From positions 1 through 64,000 of the forward strand of contig JBBSHU010000003.1 in NCBI GenBank assembly GCA_038232455.1: a DNA stretch of 64,000 nt. The letters are read 5' to 3'. The notes beneath the pieces are model-generated. The model was not told the DNA's origin and searched no databases. It worked only from the letters and a program-made list of their open reading frames with translations. Below, in pieces: positions 53,315-61,493 of the stretch (its first letter is position 1; each line of letters opens with the position of its first letter). Position numbers and translations under genes: made by a program. The stretch comes from DATAQC01 sp038232455. GTDB taxonomy: Bacteria; Actinomycetota; Acidimicrobiia; Acidimicrobiales; AC-14.

Positions 53315-54565
53315 ATGTCGCAAGGCCCCCAAGCGCCGTCTGCAGTCCCACTCGACGCCGACACGATCGTGGTGGAGTTGGTGGCCACCCCCGAGGGCAA
53401 GGCCGATCCGTACTCCCGGTACGCGGCCCTGCGGTCGCACGCCCCCGTCCACCGAAGTGCCATCGGCTTCTGGGTGCTGAGCCGGTACGACGACTGCCAG
53501 CGGGTGCTGCGTGACCCGCGGGCGGGCAAGGACTTCTCCGGTGCCACCCGGGCCCTCGGCCTGAGCGAGGAACAACAGGCCGAACAGGCCACGTTCCGGG
53601 ACGACCACTCCAACATGCTGTTCGCCGATCCCCCGGACCACACCCGGCTACGGAGCCTTGCCACACGGGCCTTCACCCCGCGCACCGTCGAGGCACTCCG
53701 CGAGCGGGTGGTCACCCTGGTCGACGAGTTGATCGACGGCTTCGGCTCCGGCGAGGTCGACCTCATGGACGCCCTGGCCTTTCCGCTCCCGGTGACGGTG
53801 ATCGGCGAGATGTTGGGAGTGCCCCCCGAGGACAGAGCACAGTTCCGGCCACTCGTCCGGGCGAGCACCGCAGTGCTGGAGCTGGCCATCACGCCCGAGG
53901 CCCTGGCCGCCGCCACTGCCGCCCGCGCCACCATGGAGGAGTACTTCGGCGAGCTGGTGGCCGAGCGCCGGGCCCGTCCTCGAGACGACCTGCTCACCCA
54001 GCTGATCGAGGCCGAGGACAAGGGCGACCAGCTCAGCGAACGCGAGCTGATCTCCACGGCCATTCTCCTGTTCGCTGCGGGGTTCGAGACCACCACCCAC
54101 CTCATCGGCAACTCCGTGCTGGCCCTGCTCCGCCACCCCGACCAGTTGACCCGCCTCCGCCTCGACCCCGGGCTCCTGCGTCCCGGCGTGGAGGAGCTCA
54201 TGCGCTACGACAGCCCGGTGCAGGTCAACGCCCGAACGGCCTACGAAGGCATCGAGGTGGGCGGTCACGACATCGAGGCCGGCGCCACCATGCTCGTGCT
54301 CCTCGGTGCCGCCAACCGCGATCCCGACCGCTTCGCCGACCCCGACCGCCTCGATCTCGGTCGGGCCGACGGCGCTTCCATCAGCTTCGGTAGCGGCATT
54401 CACTACTGCCTGGGCGCCGCCCTCGCCCGCCTGGAGGCCCAGGTCGTCCTCGGCCGCCTGGTCGAGCGGTTCGGTACCTGGGAGTTGGTGGGCGGCCAAC
54501 CCCAACACCGCGACAGCCTCACCCTCCGGGGCCTCGTCGATCTCCGGGTCGGCTTCTCCGCCTGA
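53315..54565 (+). CDS. Cytochrome P450
   Basis: 416-aa soluble class I P450. I-helix ILLFAAGFETTTHLIG (AGxxTT), K-helix VEELMRYDSPVQ (ExxR), heme-binding SFGSGIHYCLGAALARLEA with proximal Cys about 365. FADPPDHTRLRSLATRAFTPRTV is the standard B-C region of CYP107-like enzymes. It needs ferredoxin and reductase partners, which are not adjacent. Substrate cannot be predicted. Confidence 0.95.
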   Translation: MSQGPQAPSAVPLDADTIVVELVATPEGKADPYSRYAALRSHAPVHRSAIGFWVLSRYDDCQRVLRDPRAGKDFSGATRALGLSEEQQAEQATFRDDHSNMLFADPPDHTRLRSLATRAFTPRTVEALRERVVTLVDELIDGFGSGEVDLMDALAFPLPVTVIGEMLGVPPEDRAQFRPLVRASTAVLELAITPEALAAATAARATMEEYFGELVAERRARPRDDLLTQLIEAEDKGDQLSERELISTAILLFAAGFETTTHLIGNSVLALLRHPDQLTRLRLDPGLLRPGVEELMRYDSPVQVNARTAYEGIEVGGHDIEAGATMLVLLGAANRDPDRFADPDRLDLGRADGASISFGSGIHYCLGAALARLEAQVVLGRLVERFGTWELVGGQPQHRDSLTLRGLVDLRVGFSA

Positions 54566-54598
54566 CAGTCAGCAATCCCTGTCCCCGACGCCAACATC

Positions 54599-55198
54599 TC
54601 AGCGCTTTCCGCTGAGGTCCTCGGCGGCCTGGCGAACCTGCCAGTCGCGGTCGCCCAAAGCGGTCTCGAGGGCGGCTTCGACGTCGGGACCGGCGAACGG
54701 GGCCAGGGAGATCACCGCCCGGCGTCGGACGGTGGCCTTGTCGGTGGTCGCCGCGAGGATGGCGGGCAGGCCCCGCTCGTCGCCGATCGCGCCCAGGGCG
54801 GCCACCGCTGCCTCCCGGCACAGCGCGTCGGAGTGGGTCGAGGCCACGGTCACCAGGCTGTTGACGACGTCGGCCGTTCCTGACTCCTGCTCGCCCAGGG
54901 CCCAGGCGGCCACCTCCACCACGCGCGGGTCCTCGTCGGCCAGGAGGGCGATGGGGTCGACGCCGTCGACGGACGTGCTGACCTCACTGGCCCGTTGGCG
55001 CACGGCGGGGTCTTCGTCGGTCAACGCCAGCCGCACGTCGGCCGCCGTCACCGCTCCGATGCGAGCCAGGGCGGCAAGGGCCGTGGCCCGCACGGATCCC
55101 ACGGGGTCGTCGAGGAGGCGCCGGGCGGTGGCGGCGTCGCCGGAATGACCGGCCAGCGCCGCCCTGCGCCGTCGGTCGGCCCCTTCAGCCACCCGCAT
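54599..55198 (-). CDS. HEAT-repeat protein
   Basis: 199-aa all-helical protein of about six HEAT/PBS-lyase-like repeats with the consensus D..VR..A..AL..IG: DPVGSVRATALAALARIG, DEDPAVRQRASE, DEDPRVVEVAAWALGE, ALCREAAVAALGAIGD, ATVRRRAVISLAPF and DRDWQVRQAAEDL. It acts as a protein-binding scaffold in general. GGAG just ahead of the ATG at 55198 supports that start. It is divergent from the sortase gene (34-bp gap). Confidence 0.8.
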   Translation of the reverse strand: MRVAEGADRRRRAALAGHSGDAATARRLLDDPVGSVRATALAALARIGAVTAADVRLALTDEDPAVRQRASEVSTSVDGVDPIALLADEDPRVVEVAAWALGEQESGTADVVNSLVTVASTHSDALCREAAVAALGAIGDERGLPAILAATTDKATVRRRAVISLAPFAGPDVEAALETALGDRDWQVRQAAEDLSGKR

Positions 55199-55232
55199 AC
55201 CCTCCGGTCCAGACCCATGCCACCATGGAACC

Positions 55233-55868
55233 GTGCGCCGGCCGGTGATCAGCACCTCGATCGCCCTGGCCGTGGTGCTCGTGACTGCGGCCGGGTGTGG
55301 TGGCCAGGCCGAGACGCGCCCCACGGTGGCGGCCCAGGCGACCCGATCCACCGTCCCGCAGGACCAGCTGTGGTCGCCCAAGTTTCACACGCCGCCTACA
55401 CCCCCTGCGCCGCCCACCACGAGGGTCCGCGGGCCGTATCCCGTCGACATCCCCGACAACCCCTACGCGCCCGAGGCGGTCAAGCAGATCGGCACGATGG
55501 AGATCCCCAAGATCGAACTGACGCACACGGTCTACGAGGGGGTCACGCTGCACAACATCGACCAGGGTCCGAGTCACTGGCCGGGGACGGCGGTGCCCGG
55601 ACATCCGGGTAATGCCGTGTTCGCCGGCCACCGGACCACCAATGACCACCCGTTCGCCCGTATCGCCGAGCTGGTCCCCGGCGATCAGGTCATCTTCACG
55701 GTCGACGGCTCGCGCACCACCTATGTGGTCACCGGGAACCTGGTCGTGGCTCCGTCGGACACCTGGATCGCCGACCAGACCCCGGCCATGACCGCCACGC
55801 TGTATGCCTGCCATCCGCCGGGGTCGGTCGACCAGCGTTACGTGGTGCGCCTGGCCCTGGCCACCTGA
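55233..55868 (+). CDS. Class E-like sortase
   Basis: 211 aa. N-terminal anchor or lipoprotein-like signal (VLVTAAGC), Pro-rich linker, then a sortase barrel: MEIPKIELTHTVYEGV, catalytic His in AVFAGHRTTNDHPFARI, catalytic Cys in TLYACHPPGS and Arg in QRYVVRLAL. Sortases anchor LPxTG-type proteins to the cell wall or build pili. No substrate with a sorting signal is adjacent. GTG start. Confidence 0.88.
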   Translation: MRRPVISTSIALAVVLVTAAGCGGQAETRPTVAAQATRSTVPQDQLWSPKFHTPPTPPAPPTTRVRGPYPVDIPDNPYAPEAVKQIGTMEIPKIELTHTVYEGVTLHNIDQGPSHWPGTAVPGHPGNAVFAGHRTTNDHPFARIAELVPGDQVIFTVDGSRTTYVVTGNLVVAPSDTWIADQTPAMTATLYACHPPGSVDQRYVVRLALAT

Positions 55869-55900
55869 GCCGATCACCGACACCTGGCGAGCCGCAGGCA

Positions 55901-56275
55901 TCAGCCGACGGCGTGACGCAGGGCCCGGGCGGCGAGGGCCAGGCCCGCCCCGGTGGTGACGGCCATGAGCACCCCGACGAACGTCACCAGGACCAACAGG
56001 GCCAACCCCGATCGCAGCCGGACCCATGCCCGGCTCGGTTTACGCCGGGCACGCCGGAGCGGCCGGTCCGGCGGAGGGCCAGGCCGGTGTGGGCGGTCGA
56101 GCGGGGTGGCGGCCGTCGGGCGCGAGGCCAGCCGGCGTGGACGCGGACGTCGGCGGGGCCGGTCGCGGTCGGTTGGGCGACGGATCGTGGCAGGCTGGTC
56201 CGGGTCGCTCAATGCGACCCGTATGACGAAAACTGTCGCCGCTACGACCACGAGGCCGATCAGGAACGTGGACAC
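55901..56275 (-). CDS. Membrane protein with two helices and a basic core
   Basis: 124 aa: helices at about 2-20 (FLIGLVVVAATVFVIRVAL) and 92-118 flank an Arg/Pro-rich central region (RRRPRPRR). GTG start at 56275 is used because the longer version starting at 56314 would overlap the divergent PDZ-Lon gene's start. No family recognised. It converges on the sortase gene. Confidence 0.5.
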   Translation of the reverse strand: MSTFLIGLVVVAATVFVIRVALSDPDQPATIRRPTDRDRPRRRPRPRRLASRPTAATPLDRPHRPGPPPDRPLRRARRKPSRAWVRLRSGLALLVLVTFVGVLMAVTTGAGLALAARALRHAVG

Positions 56276-56285
56276 AACCGACCCG

Positions 56286-57500
56286 ATGCTAACGGGCCCA
56301 TCCGACGATCCCAATACCGGCCCGGTTCCCGACTATGGCTGGGGTACGAGCGCGTCCTCGGAGTCCACGTTCGCCGGGCCCCAGACGGTCCCTCCGCCGC
56401 CCTCGAAAGGGGCTCCCGTACCCCCGGCGCCAGGAGGGGCGGGTCAGCCCCCCCTGGGCGGCCCGTCGCGTCGCCGTCCGGTTGCCCTGGTTGCCGCCGC
56501 GGTAGCTTCGCTCCTGGTGGTGGCGGCCGTTGCCGCGCTGTTCATCCGGATCCCATACGACACCATCGCCCCCGGGTCGGCCAGCCGGGTCGACGACCTC
56601 ATCGTCATCAATGGCCACGATGCCTACCCGCCCAAGGGAAAGGTGCTGTTCACCACCGTCTCGGTGCGCGAGCGGGTCAACCTGTGGGAGGCCCTCGCCG
56701 GCTGGCTCGACCCCGACGTCGACGTCGTCTCCGACAACGACATCCGGGGTCCGGTGCCTCCCGATCAGTACCACCAGCTCAACGTGGAGGCCATGGCCGA
56801 CTCCAAGACGTCGGCCGAGGCGATCGTGCTCCGCCACATGGGCTTCACCGACATCGGTGGTGGGGCGGAGGTCATTTCCGTCGAGCCCGGCCTACCGGTC
56901 GCTTCGGTGCTGAAGCCGAAGGACCTCATCGTGGGGGCCGACGGCCAACCGGTCACCGGTCCGGCCGAGGTCATCGCCGTCATCCGGAGCCACAAGCCGG
57001 GGGAGTCGGTGAACCTGAGCGTTGTTCGCGACGCTGGCCCTCCGGTCGACCTCACCACCACGCTGGGCACGGGCGACCAGGGTCAGGCTCTGCTGGGCGT
57101 GCGACTCAGTACCAAGCTGAAGCTGCCGTTCGGGATCACCATCGACTCGGGCAACATCGAGGGTCCGTCGGCGGGGCTAGCCTACTCGCTCGCCCTGCTC
57201 GACCAGCTCACGCCCGGTGACCTCACCGGTGGGGCCACGGTGGCCGCCACAGGCGAGCTCGGACCCGACGGCGTGGTCGCCCCCATCGGCGGGGTGGCCC
57301 AGAAGGTGGCTGCCGTCCGCAAGGCAGGCGCCAAGATGTTCCTCGTACCCAAGGACAACTACGCCGAGGCCAAGGCCCACGCCGGCTCCCACCTGAAGGT
57401 GGTGGCCATCGGCACCTACGACGACGCCCTGCGGGCGCTCGCGACCCTTCCCGGGAGCAATGCCGCCGACTTCCTCCCCGGCGGGGGCGGCGGCGGTTAG
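56286..57500 (+). CDS. Membrane-anchored PDZ-Lon protease (YlbL-like)
   Basis: 404 aa. Disordered Pro/Gly N-terminus, one membrane helix (about 65-85), a PDZ domain (about 195-255, LPVASVLKPKDLIVGADGQPVTG) and a C-terminal Lon protease domain. The Ser-Lys dyad is in IEGPSAGLAYSLALL (Ser about 295) and GGVAQKVAAVRKAG (Lys about 340); the 45-residue spacing fits Lon. It ends in a poly-Gly tail. No AAA domain, so it is ATP-independent quality control at the membrane. Confidence 0.92.
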   Translation: MLTGPSDDPNTGPVPDYGWGTSASSESTFAGPQTVPPPPSKGAPVPPAPGGAGQPPLGGPSRRRPVALVAAAVASLLVVAAVAALFIRIPYDTIAPGSASRVDDLIVINGHDAYPPKGKVLFTTVSVRERVNLWEALAGWLDPDVDVVSDNDIRGPVPPDQYHQLNVEAMADSKTSAEAIVLRHMGFTDIGGGAEVISVEPGLPVASVLKPKDLIVGADGQPVTGPAEVIAVIRSHKPGESVNLSVVRDAGPPVDLTTTLGTGDQGQALLGVRLSTKLKLPFGITIDSGNIEGPSAGLAYSLALLDQLTPGDLTGGATVAATGELGPDGVVAPIGGVAQKVAAVRKAGAKMFLVPKDNYAEAKAHAGSHLKVVAIGTYDDALRALATLPGSNAADFLPGGGGGG

Positions 57501-57600
57501 CACGGTTACCATCGGGCAGTAGCTATGTGCCCGGGTCCGATTCTCCGCTCAAAGGGCCGCTCGGGCCCGGTCCTCCGCTCTCCGGGGAGCTGAGGGCCCG

Positions 57601-60222
57601 TTGTCCGGCTCGGCTGCGGTGCTGCGCTTCGCGGCCGAGTTCGCTACCTTCCTGGTGGCTGTGGCCGGGGCGGCCATCGTCTTCGCCCGGCCCCGACTGC
57701 TGGGGGTCGGTCGTGGCTCTCGGATAGCCCTGTTCGTCGGGTTTCTCGCCCTGGCCGGGGCTGCGTTCCTGCACGGTTCGCTGGCTCTCGAAGCGGGCGA
57801 CTTCCCGGTCCTGGTCATTCGCGGTGTCGGCATCGTCTTGCTGGCCGTTGGCACGCTCGGCTGGGGTGAAGATCGGGCGACCCGCCGGGTGGTGTGGCTG
57901 GCCCTGGTGCTCATCACCCTCTCCGAGGTGGCCGCCGCCACCGGGGTCGCCGGGGCGGTGGTCGACGGGGCACGGATTCTCGGCGCCGTCGGCCTGGGAG
58001 CGGTGCTGTTCACATCGGCCCGTCGGTCGGTTCCCGCCCAGGTGGCAGTAAGCACCGCCGGCTCCCTCCTCCTGGTAGTCCTCGCCGTATCGGTGGCCCT
58101 GTCCCTGGTGATTTCCCACAACGTGGAGAAGGAGGCGCTGCGGCGGGTCGACACGCGAGCCCGGGCCGAGGCCGACGAGATAATGACTTCCGTCCTTCCC
58201 ACCGCCGCGGCAAACGCCACGCTCGTTGCGGCCACGTTGCAGGGCAGCCGTCTCCCGCTTCTCCGTGCCCTCGACCAGGACCCCGCGCCCAGCCCGGCGC
58301 TGGCCGCCGACATCGACAGCTTCGTCGACGCCAACCTGCTCCGCGCCGGCAACCCCGTGCTCTACGCCACGGGCAAGCAGGCCCTCGTGGTGTTCTCCGG
58401 CATTGGCCGTGCCGGCGCCGAGGCCCTGGTGGGATCCCCGGCGATCGAGGAGGCGGTGACCACCCAGGGTCGCACCGGGTCGGTGCAGGTGGCCGACGGC
58501 AGGGCACTCGCCATCGGCGCCGCAGCGGTAACGGCCCCGGCGCCCGAGGGCCGCCAGCCGGTCGGCGTGTTCGTCGCCACGACGGGCCTGGACGGGGCCT
58601 ACCTCAACCAGCGCACCCTCAACGAAAAGAGCATCAGCCTGGCGGTCGTCGACCGCGAGCGGACCCTTGCCAGTTTCGGGTCGCTCCCTTCCAAGGGGGT
58701 GGAGGCGGTGGGCCGGTCGGCACTGGACAGCGCCGACGGCACGGCCTCATCGGTGTCCGGAGACTTCTTCCTGTCCGCCAGCGTGGTCCATGGTTCCGAC
58801 GGGTCGTCCGTGCTGGCCGTGGTGGCGGCCACGCCCACCACCGTGGTCGATGACACGAGGAACTCGTTGTTCGGCACCCTGTTCCTGGTGGCGTTGGCGA
58901 CCTCGCTCATCGCGTTCCTGGCCGCCGGCATCGTAGGCGAGCGCATCGGCGGTGAGCTGCGGCGGCTGACGGTGGCCGCCGAGGGGGTGCGGCGCGGCGA
59001 TTTCGCCACCCGGGTCAGCGTGACCAGCCAGGACGAGCTCGGCGTGCTCGGGTCCACACTCAACTCGATGGCCGGGTCGATCGAGACGCTCACCACCGAG
59101 TTGCGGGAGAAGCGCGATGAGGAGGCTGCACTGCGCAGCCGGCTGGAGGCGGTCGTCGCGGGCATGGGCGAGGCGGTGGTTGCCGTCGACCGGGAGGGTC
59201 GGGTCACCACCTTCAACGGTGCCGCCGAGGGCTTGTTCGGTGTCGACGCGGCCCGGGCCGAGGGCCGACCGGCCGACCAGGTCGTGCGGGTGACCGGCGA
59301 GGACGGTACCGACCTCAGCCCCCGTCTGGCCCGGCCCGAGGAGGGACGGTGGGCCACGGCGGCCGTCGTTCACGGCGGCGACGGGACCGCTGTTCCCGTG
59401 GCCCTCTCCGCCGGTGGACTGGCCGACGCCGGCGGCGGTATCGGCGGTGGGGTGTGGGTGTTGAGGGACATGCGCCTCGAACGTGAGGCGGAGCGGACCA
59501 AAGCCGACCTCCTGGCCAATATCAGCCACGAACTGCGTACCCCTCTGGTGCCGATCAAGGGCTACGCCATGATGCTCAAGGGAGGGCGCCTACCCCGCGA
59601 CGAGGCCCGGGCCGGCCTGACCGCGATCGGTGACGCCGCCGACCAGCTCGAGCGGGTGATCGGGCGCCTGCTCGAGGTGGCCGGTGGACGCTCCCGGAGC
59701 GACGCGGTGGACCGACCGGAACCCACCCGGGTAGGTCCGCTGATCGATTCGGTGATCCGGCGTTGGAAGGCTCGCGAGGGCGAGCGTCGCCCCGTCACCC
59801 GCCGGATCTCCCGCAATCTTCCGGCCCTGGTGGTCGACCCCCACCGCCTGGACGAGTCACTCGACGAGCTCATGGACAACGCCGTCAAGTTCTCCCCCGA
59901 AGGCAGCCGCATCCTCATTGCCGCGCGCCTCGTCGACCTTCCCGAAGGCCAAGGCGAGGCCACCCCGGCCGTGGAGATCTCCGTCGACGACCTCGGCATC
60001 GGGATCGCCACCGACGAGCTCAGCCGGATCTTCGAGGACTTCACCCAGGCCGACAGCACGGCCACCCGGGCCTTCGGGGGTCTCGGCCTCGGACTGTCGG
60101 TGGTGCGACGAATGGTCGAGGCCTATGGAGGAGAACTGGCCTGTGAAACCGAGGAAGGCAAGGGATCGCGGTTCTCAATCATCCTCCCCGTCGTGCCGAT
60201 ACAAGCCGAGGAGGAGAGATGA
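57601..60222 (+). CDS. Large membrane sensor histidine kinase
   Basis: 873 aa. N-terminal part with about seven helices (7TM-like, residues 5-150), then an extracellular Cache-like sensor domain (about 175-420), a further helix (about 425-450), HAMP (GGELRRLTVAAEGVRRGDFATRV) and PAS (VVAGMGEAVVAVDREGRVTTF). HisKA (LLANISHELRTPLVPIKGYAMML; His about 643), N-box ELMDNAVKFSPEG and G-box GGLGLGLSVVRRMVEAYGGE complete it. TTG start. No response regulator is adjacent; instead it overlaps by 4 bp a FecR-like lipoprotein gene. Confidence 0.88.
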   Translation: MSGSAAVLRFAAEFATFLVAVAGAAIVFARPRLLGVGRGSRIALFVGFLALAGAAFLHGSLALEAGDFPVLVIRGVGIVLLAVGTLGWGEDRATRRVVWLALVLITLSEVAAATGVAGAVVDGARILGAVGLGAVLFTSARRSVPAQVAVSTAGSLLLVVLAVSVALSLVISHNVEKEALRRVDTRARAEADEIMTSVLPTAAANATLVAATLQGSRLPLLRALDQDPAPSPALAADIDSFVDANLLRAGNPVLYATGKQALVVFSGIGRAGAEALVGSPAIEEAVTTQGRTGSVQVADGRALAIGAAAVTAPAPEGRQPVGVFVATTGLDGAYLNQRTLNEKSISLAVVDRERTLASFGSLPSKGVEAVGRSALDSADGTASSVSGDFFLSASVVHGSDGSSVLAVVAATPTTVVDDTRNSLFGTLFLVALATSLIAFLAAGIVGERIGGELRRLTVAAEGVRRGDFATRVSVTSQDELGVLGSTLNSMAGSIETLTTELREKRDEEAALRSRLEAVVAGMGEAVVAVDREGRVTTFNGAAEGLFGVDAARAEGRPADQVVRVTGEDGTDLSPRLARPEEGRWATAAVVHGGDGTAVPVALSAGGLADAGGGIGGGVWVLRDMRLEREAERTKADLLANISHELRTPLVPIKGYAMMLKGGRLPRDEARAGLTAIGDAADQLERVIGRLLEVAGGRSRSDAVDRPEPTRVGPLIDSVIRRWKAREGERRPVTRRISRNLPALVVDPHRLDESLDELMDNAVKFSPEGSRILIAARLVDLPEGQGEATPAVEISVDDLGIGIATDELSRIFEDFTQADSTATRAFGGLGLGLSVVRRMVEAYGGELACETEEGKGSRFSIILPVVPIQAEEER

Positions 60223-61403
60223 GACTGCGGTTGGTGTCGTCGGTTCTGGCAACGGCCATCCTGGCCGTCGCCTGTTCGGGCGGCGGGGGAGGCCCGTCGT
60301 CGGCGCGCCTCAGCGCGAGCGGAGCGGTCGAGGTGGCCACCGGCGGCGGCGCCTATCACTCCGTCAACGGGTCTCGAACCCTGCACGCTGGCGACCGGGT
60401 CAAGGTCGGCTCCGGCAAGGCGGCCATCCGTCTGCACGGCGACCGCCGGCTCGAGCAGCGAAACGGTTCCGAGGTCGAGTTCGCCGCGGCCGCAGGCGGC
60501 TCCAGTCTCAAGTCCTCCCTCATCTCCGGCGACCTCCTGGTGACGGCGGCCGGTGACGGCGACCCGTTGGATGTGACCGTGGCCGATTCCGAGGTGTCGG
60601 TGGCGGGAGGCGCGGCACGGCTCAGTCGTGGTTCGGCGGCAACGGTGGCGTCGTACACCGCCGGTGTGACGGTGGCGTCGGCCGGCCGGTCCCTGCAGGT
60701 CCCCGCTCGGCGTCAGGTGGCGGTGCCCGCCGCCGGCCTCCTGCCCGGGAAGCCATCGCCGCTGATCTTCAAACCCGGCGATTCCTGGGACCAGCGCTTC
60801 CTCGGCGACGCCATCGATCTCGGGAACCAGTTGGTCGCCCGCAGCCGGGGCTTCACGGCCCAGCTCGGTCCCGGCGAGGGCCGGAGCGCCGGCTTCTACC
60901 GGCAGATTCTTCCCGCCCTCGCGAACGAGCCGTCGTTCGACGTGGCCTCGCTGGGCCCCGACCGCTCGCCGGGTGAGGCGCTGGTGGGGCTGGCTATCAC
61001 CGTGCAGGGCAACCGCGGCTCGTTTGCCGACCGCCTGGCGTCGGTTTTCGCGTTCCACGACGACGGGGCGGCGTGGGGCCTGGTCGCCCTCGACCAGGGA
61101 GTGTCCCGGGCGCCACTGCTGTCCGGGGTCGACGAGGCCATTGGTCGGGGACCGCTGAGCCTCGCTGAAGCCCCCCCCGTGGCCGCACCGGCTGTCGGTA
61201 GCCCGACGCCGACCCCGGCGACGGCGGCGCCCGCACCGTCGGGTGGGGACACGATCGTGACTCCCACCCCCTCGGTCGCCTCTCCGTCGCCCACCGCCCC
61301 CGGGGTCGCGCCACTGAACACCGGGGCCCCCCTCGTCGACAACACCGTCAACTCCCTCGTCGATGTCCTCACCGGCCTCCTCGGGGGTTTGGGCCGCAGG
61401 TAA
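60219..61403 (+). CDS. FecR-like lipoprotein
   Basis: 394 aa with lipobox LAVAC (Cys about 19). A FecR-type beta domain (about 45-160): GSRTLHAGDRVKVGSGKAAIRL, SLKSSLISGDLLVTAA, SVAGGAARLSRGSAATVASY. A helical middle part (about 190-310) follows, and a Pro/Thr-rich tail ends in a hydrophobic segment (NTVNSLVDVLTGLLGGLG). It overlaps the sensor kinase gene (ATGA) and may be its ligand-sensing or output partner. Function unproven. Confidence 0.75.
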   Translation: MRLRLVSSVLATAILAVACSGGGGGPSSARLSASGAVEVATGGGAYHSVNGSRTLHAGDRVKVGSGKAAIRLHGDRRLEQRNGSEVEFAAAAGGSSLKSSLISGDLLVTAAGDGDPLDVTVADSEVSVAGGAARLSRGSAATVASYTAGVTVASAGRSLQVPARRQVAVPAAGLLPGKPSPLIFKPGDSWDQRFLGDAIDLGNQLVARSRGFTAQLGPGEGRSAGFYRQILPALANEPSFDVASLGPDRSPGEALVGLAITVQGNRGSFADRLASVFAFHDDGAAWGLVALDQGVSRAPLLSGVDEAIGRGPLSLAEAPPVAAPAVGSPTPTPATAAPAPSGGDTIVTPTPSVASPSPTAPGVAPLNTGAPLVDNTVNSLVDVLTGLLGGLGRR

Positions 61404-61493
61404 TTGTCGGGGACGGACACCGGGGCCTGCCGCCGCGAACCATTTGTCCCGACCCTCCACCGCACCGGGAGGCCCCGGCGTTACTCTGGCCGC

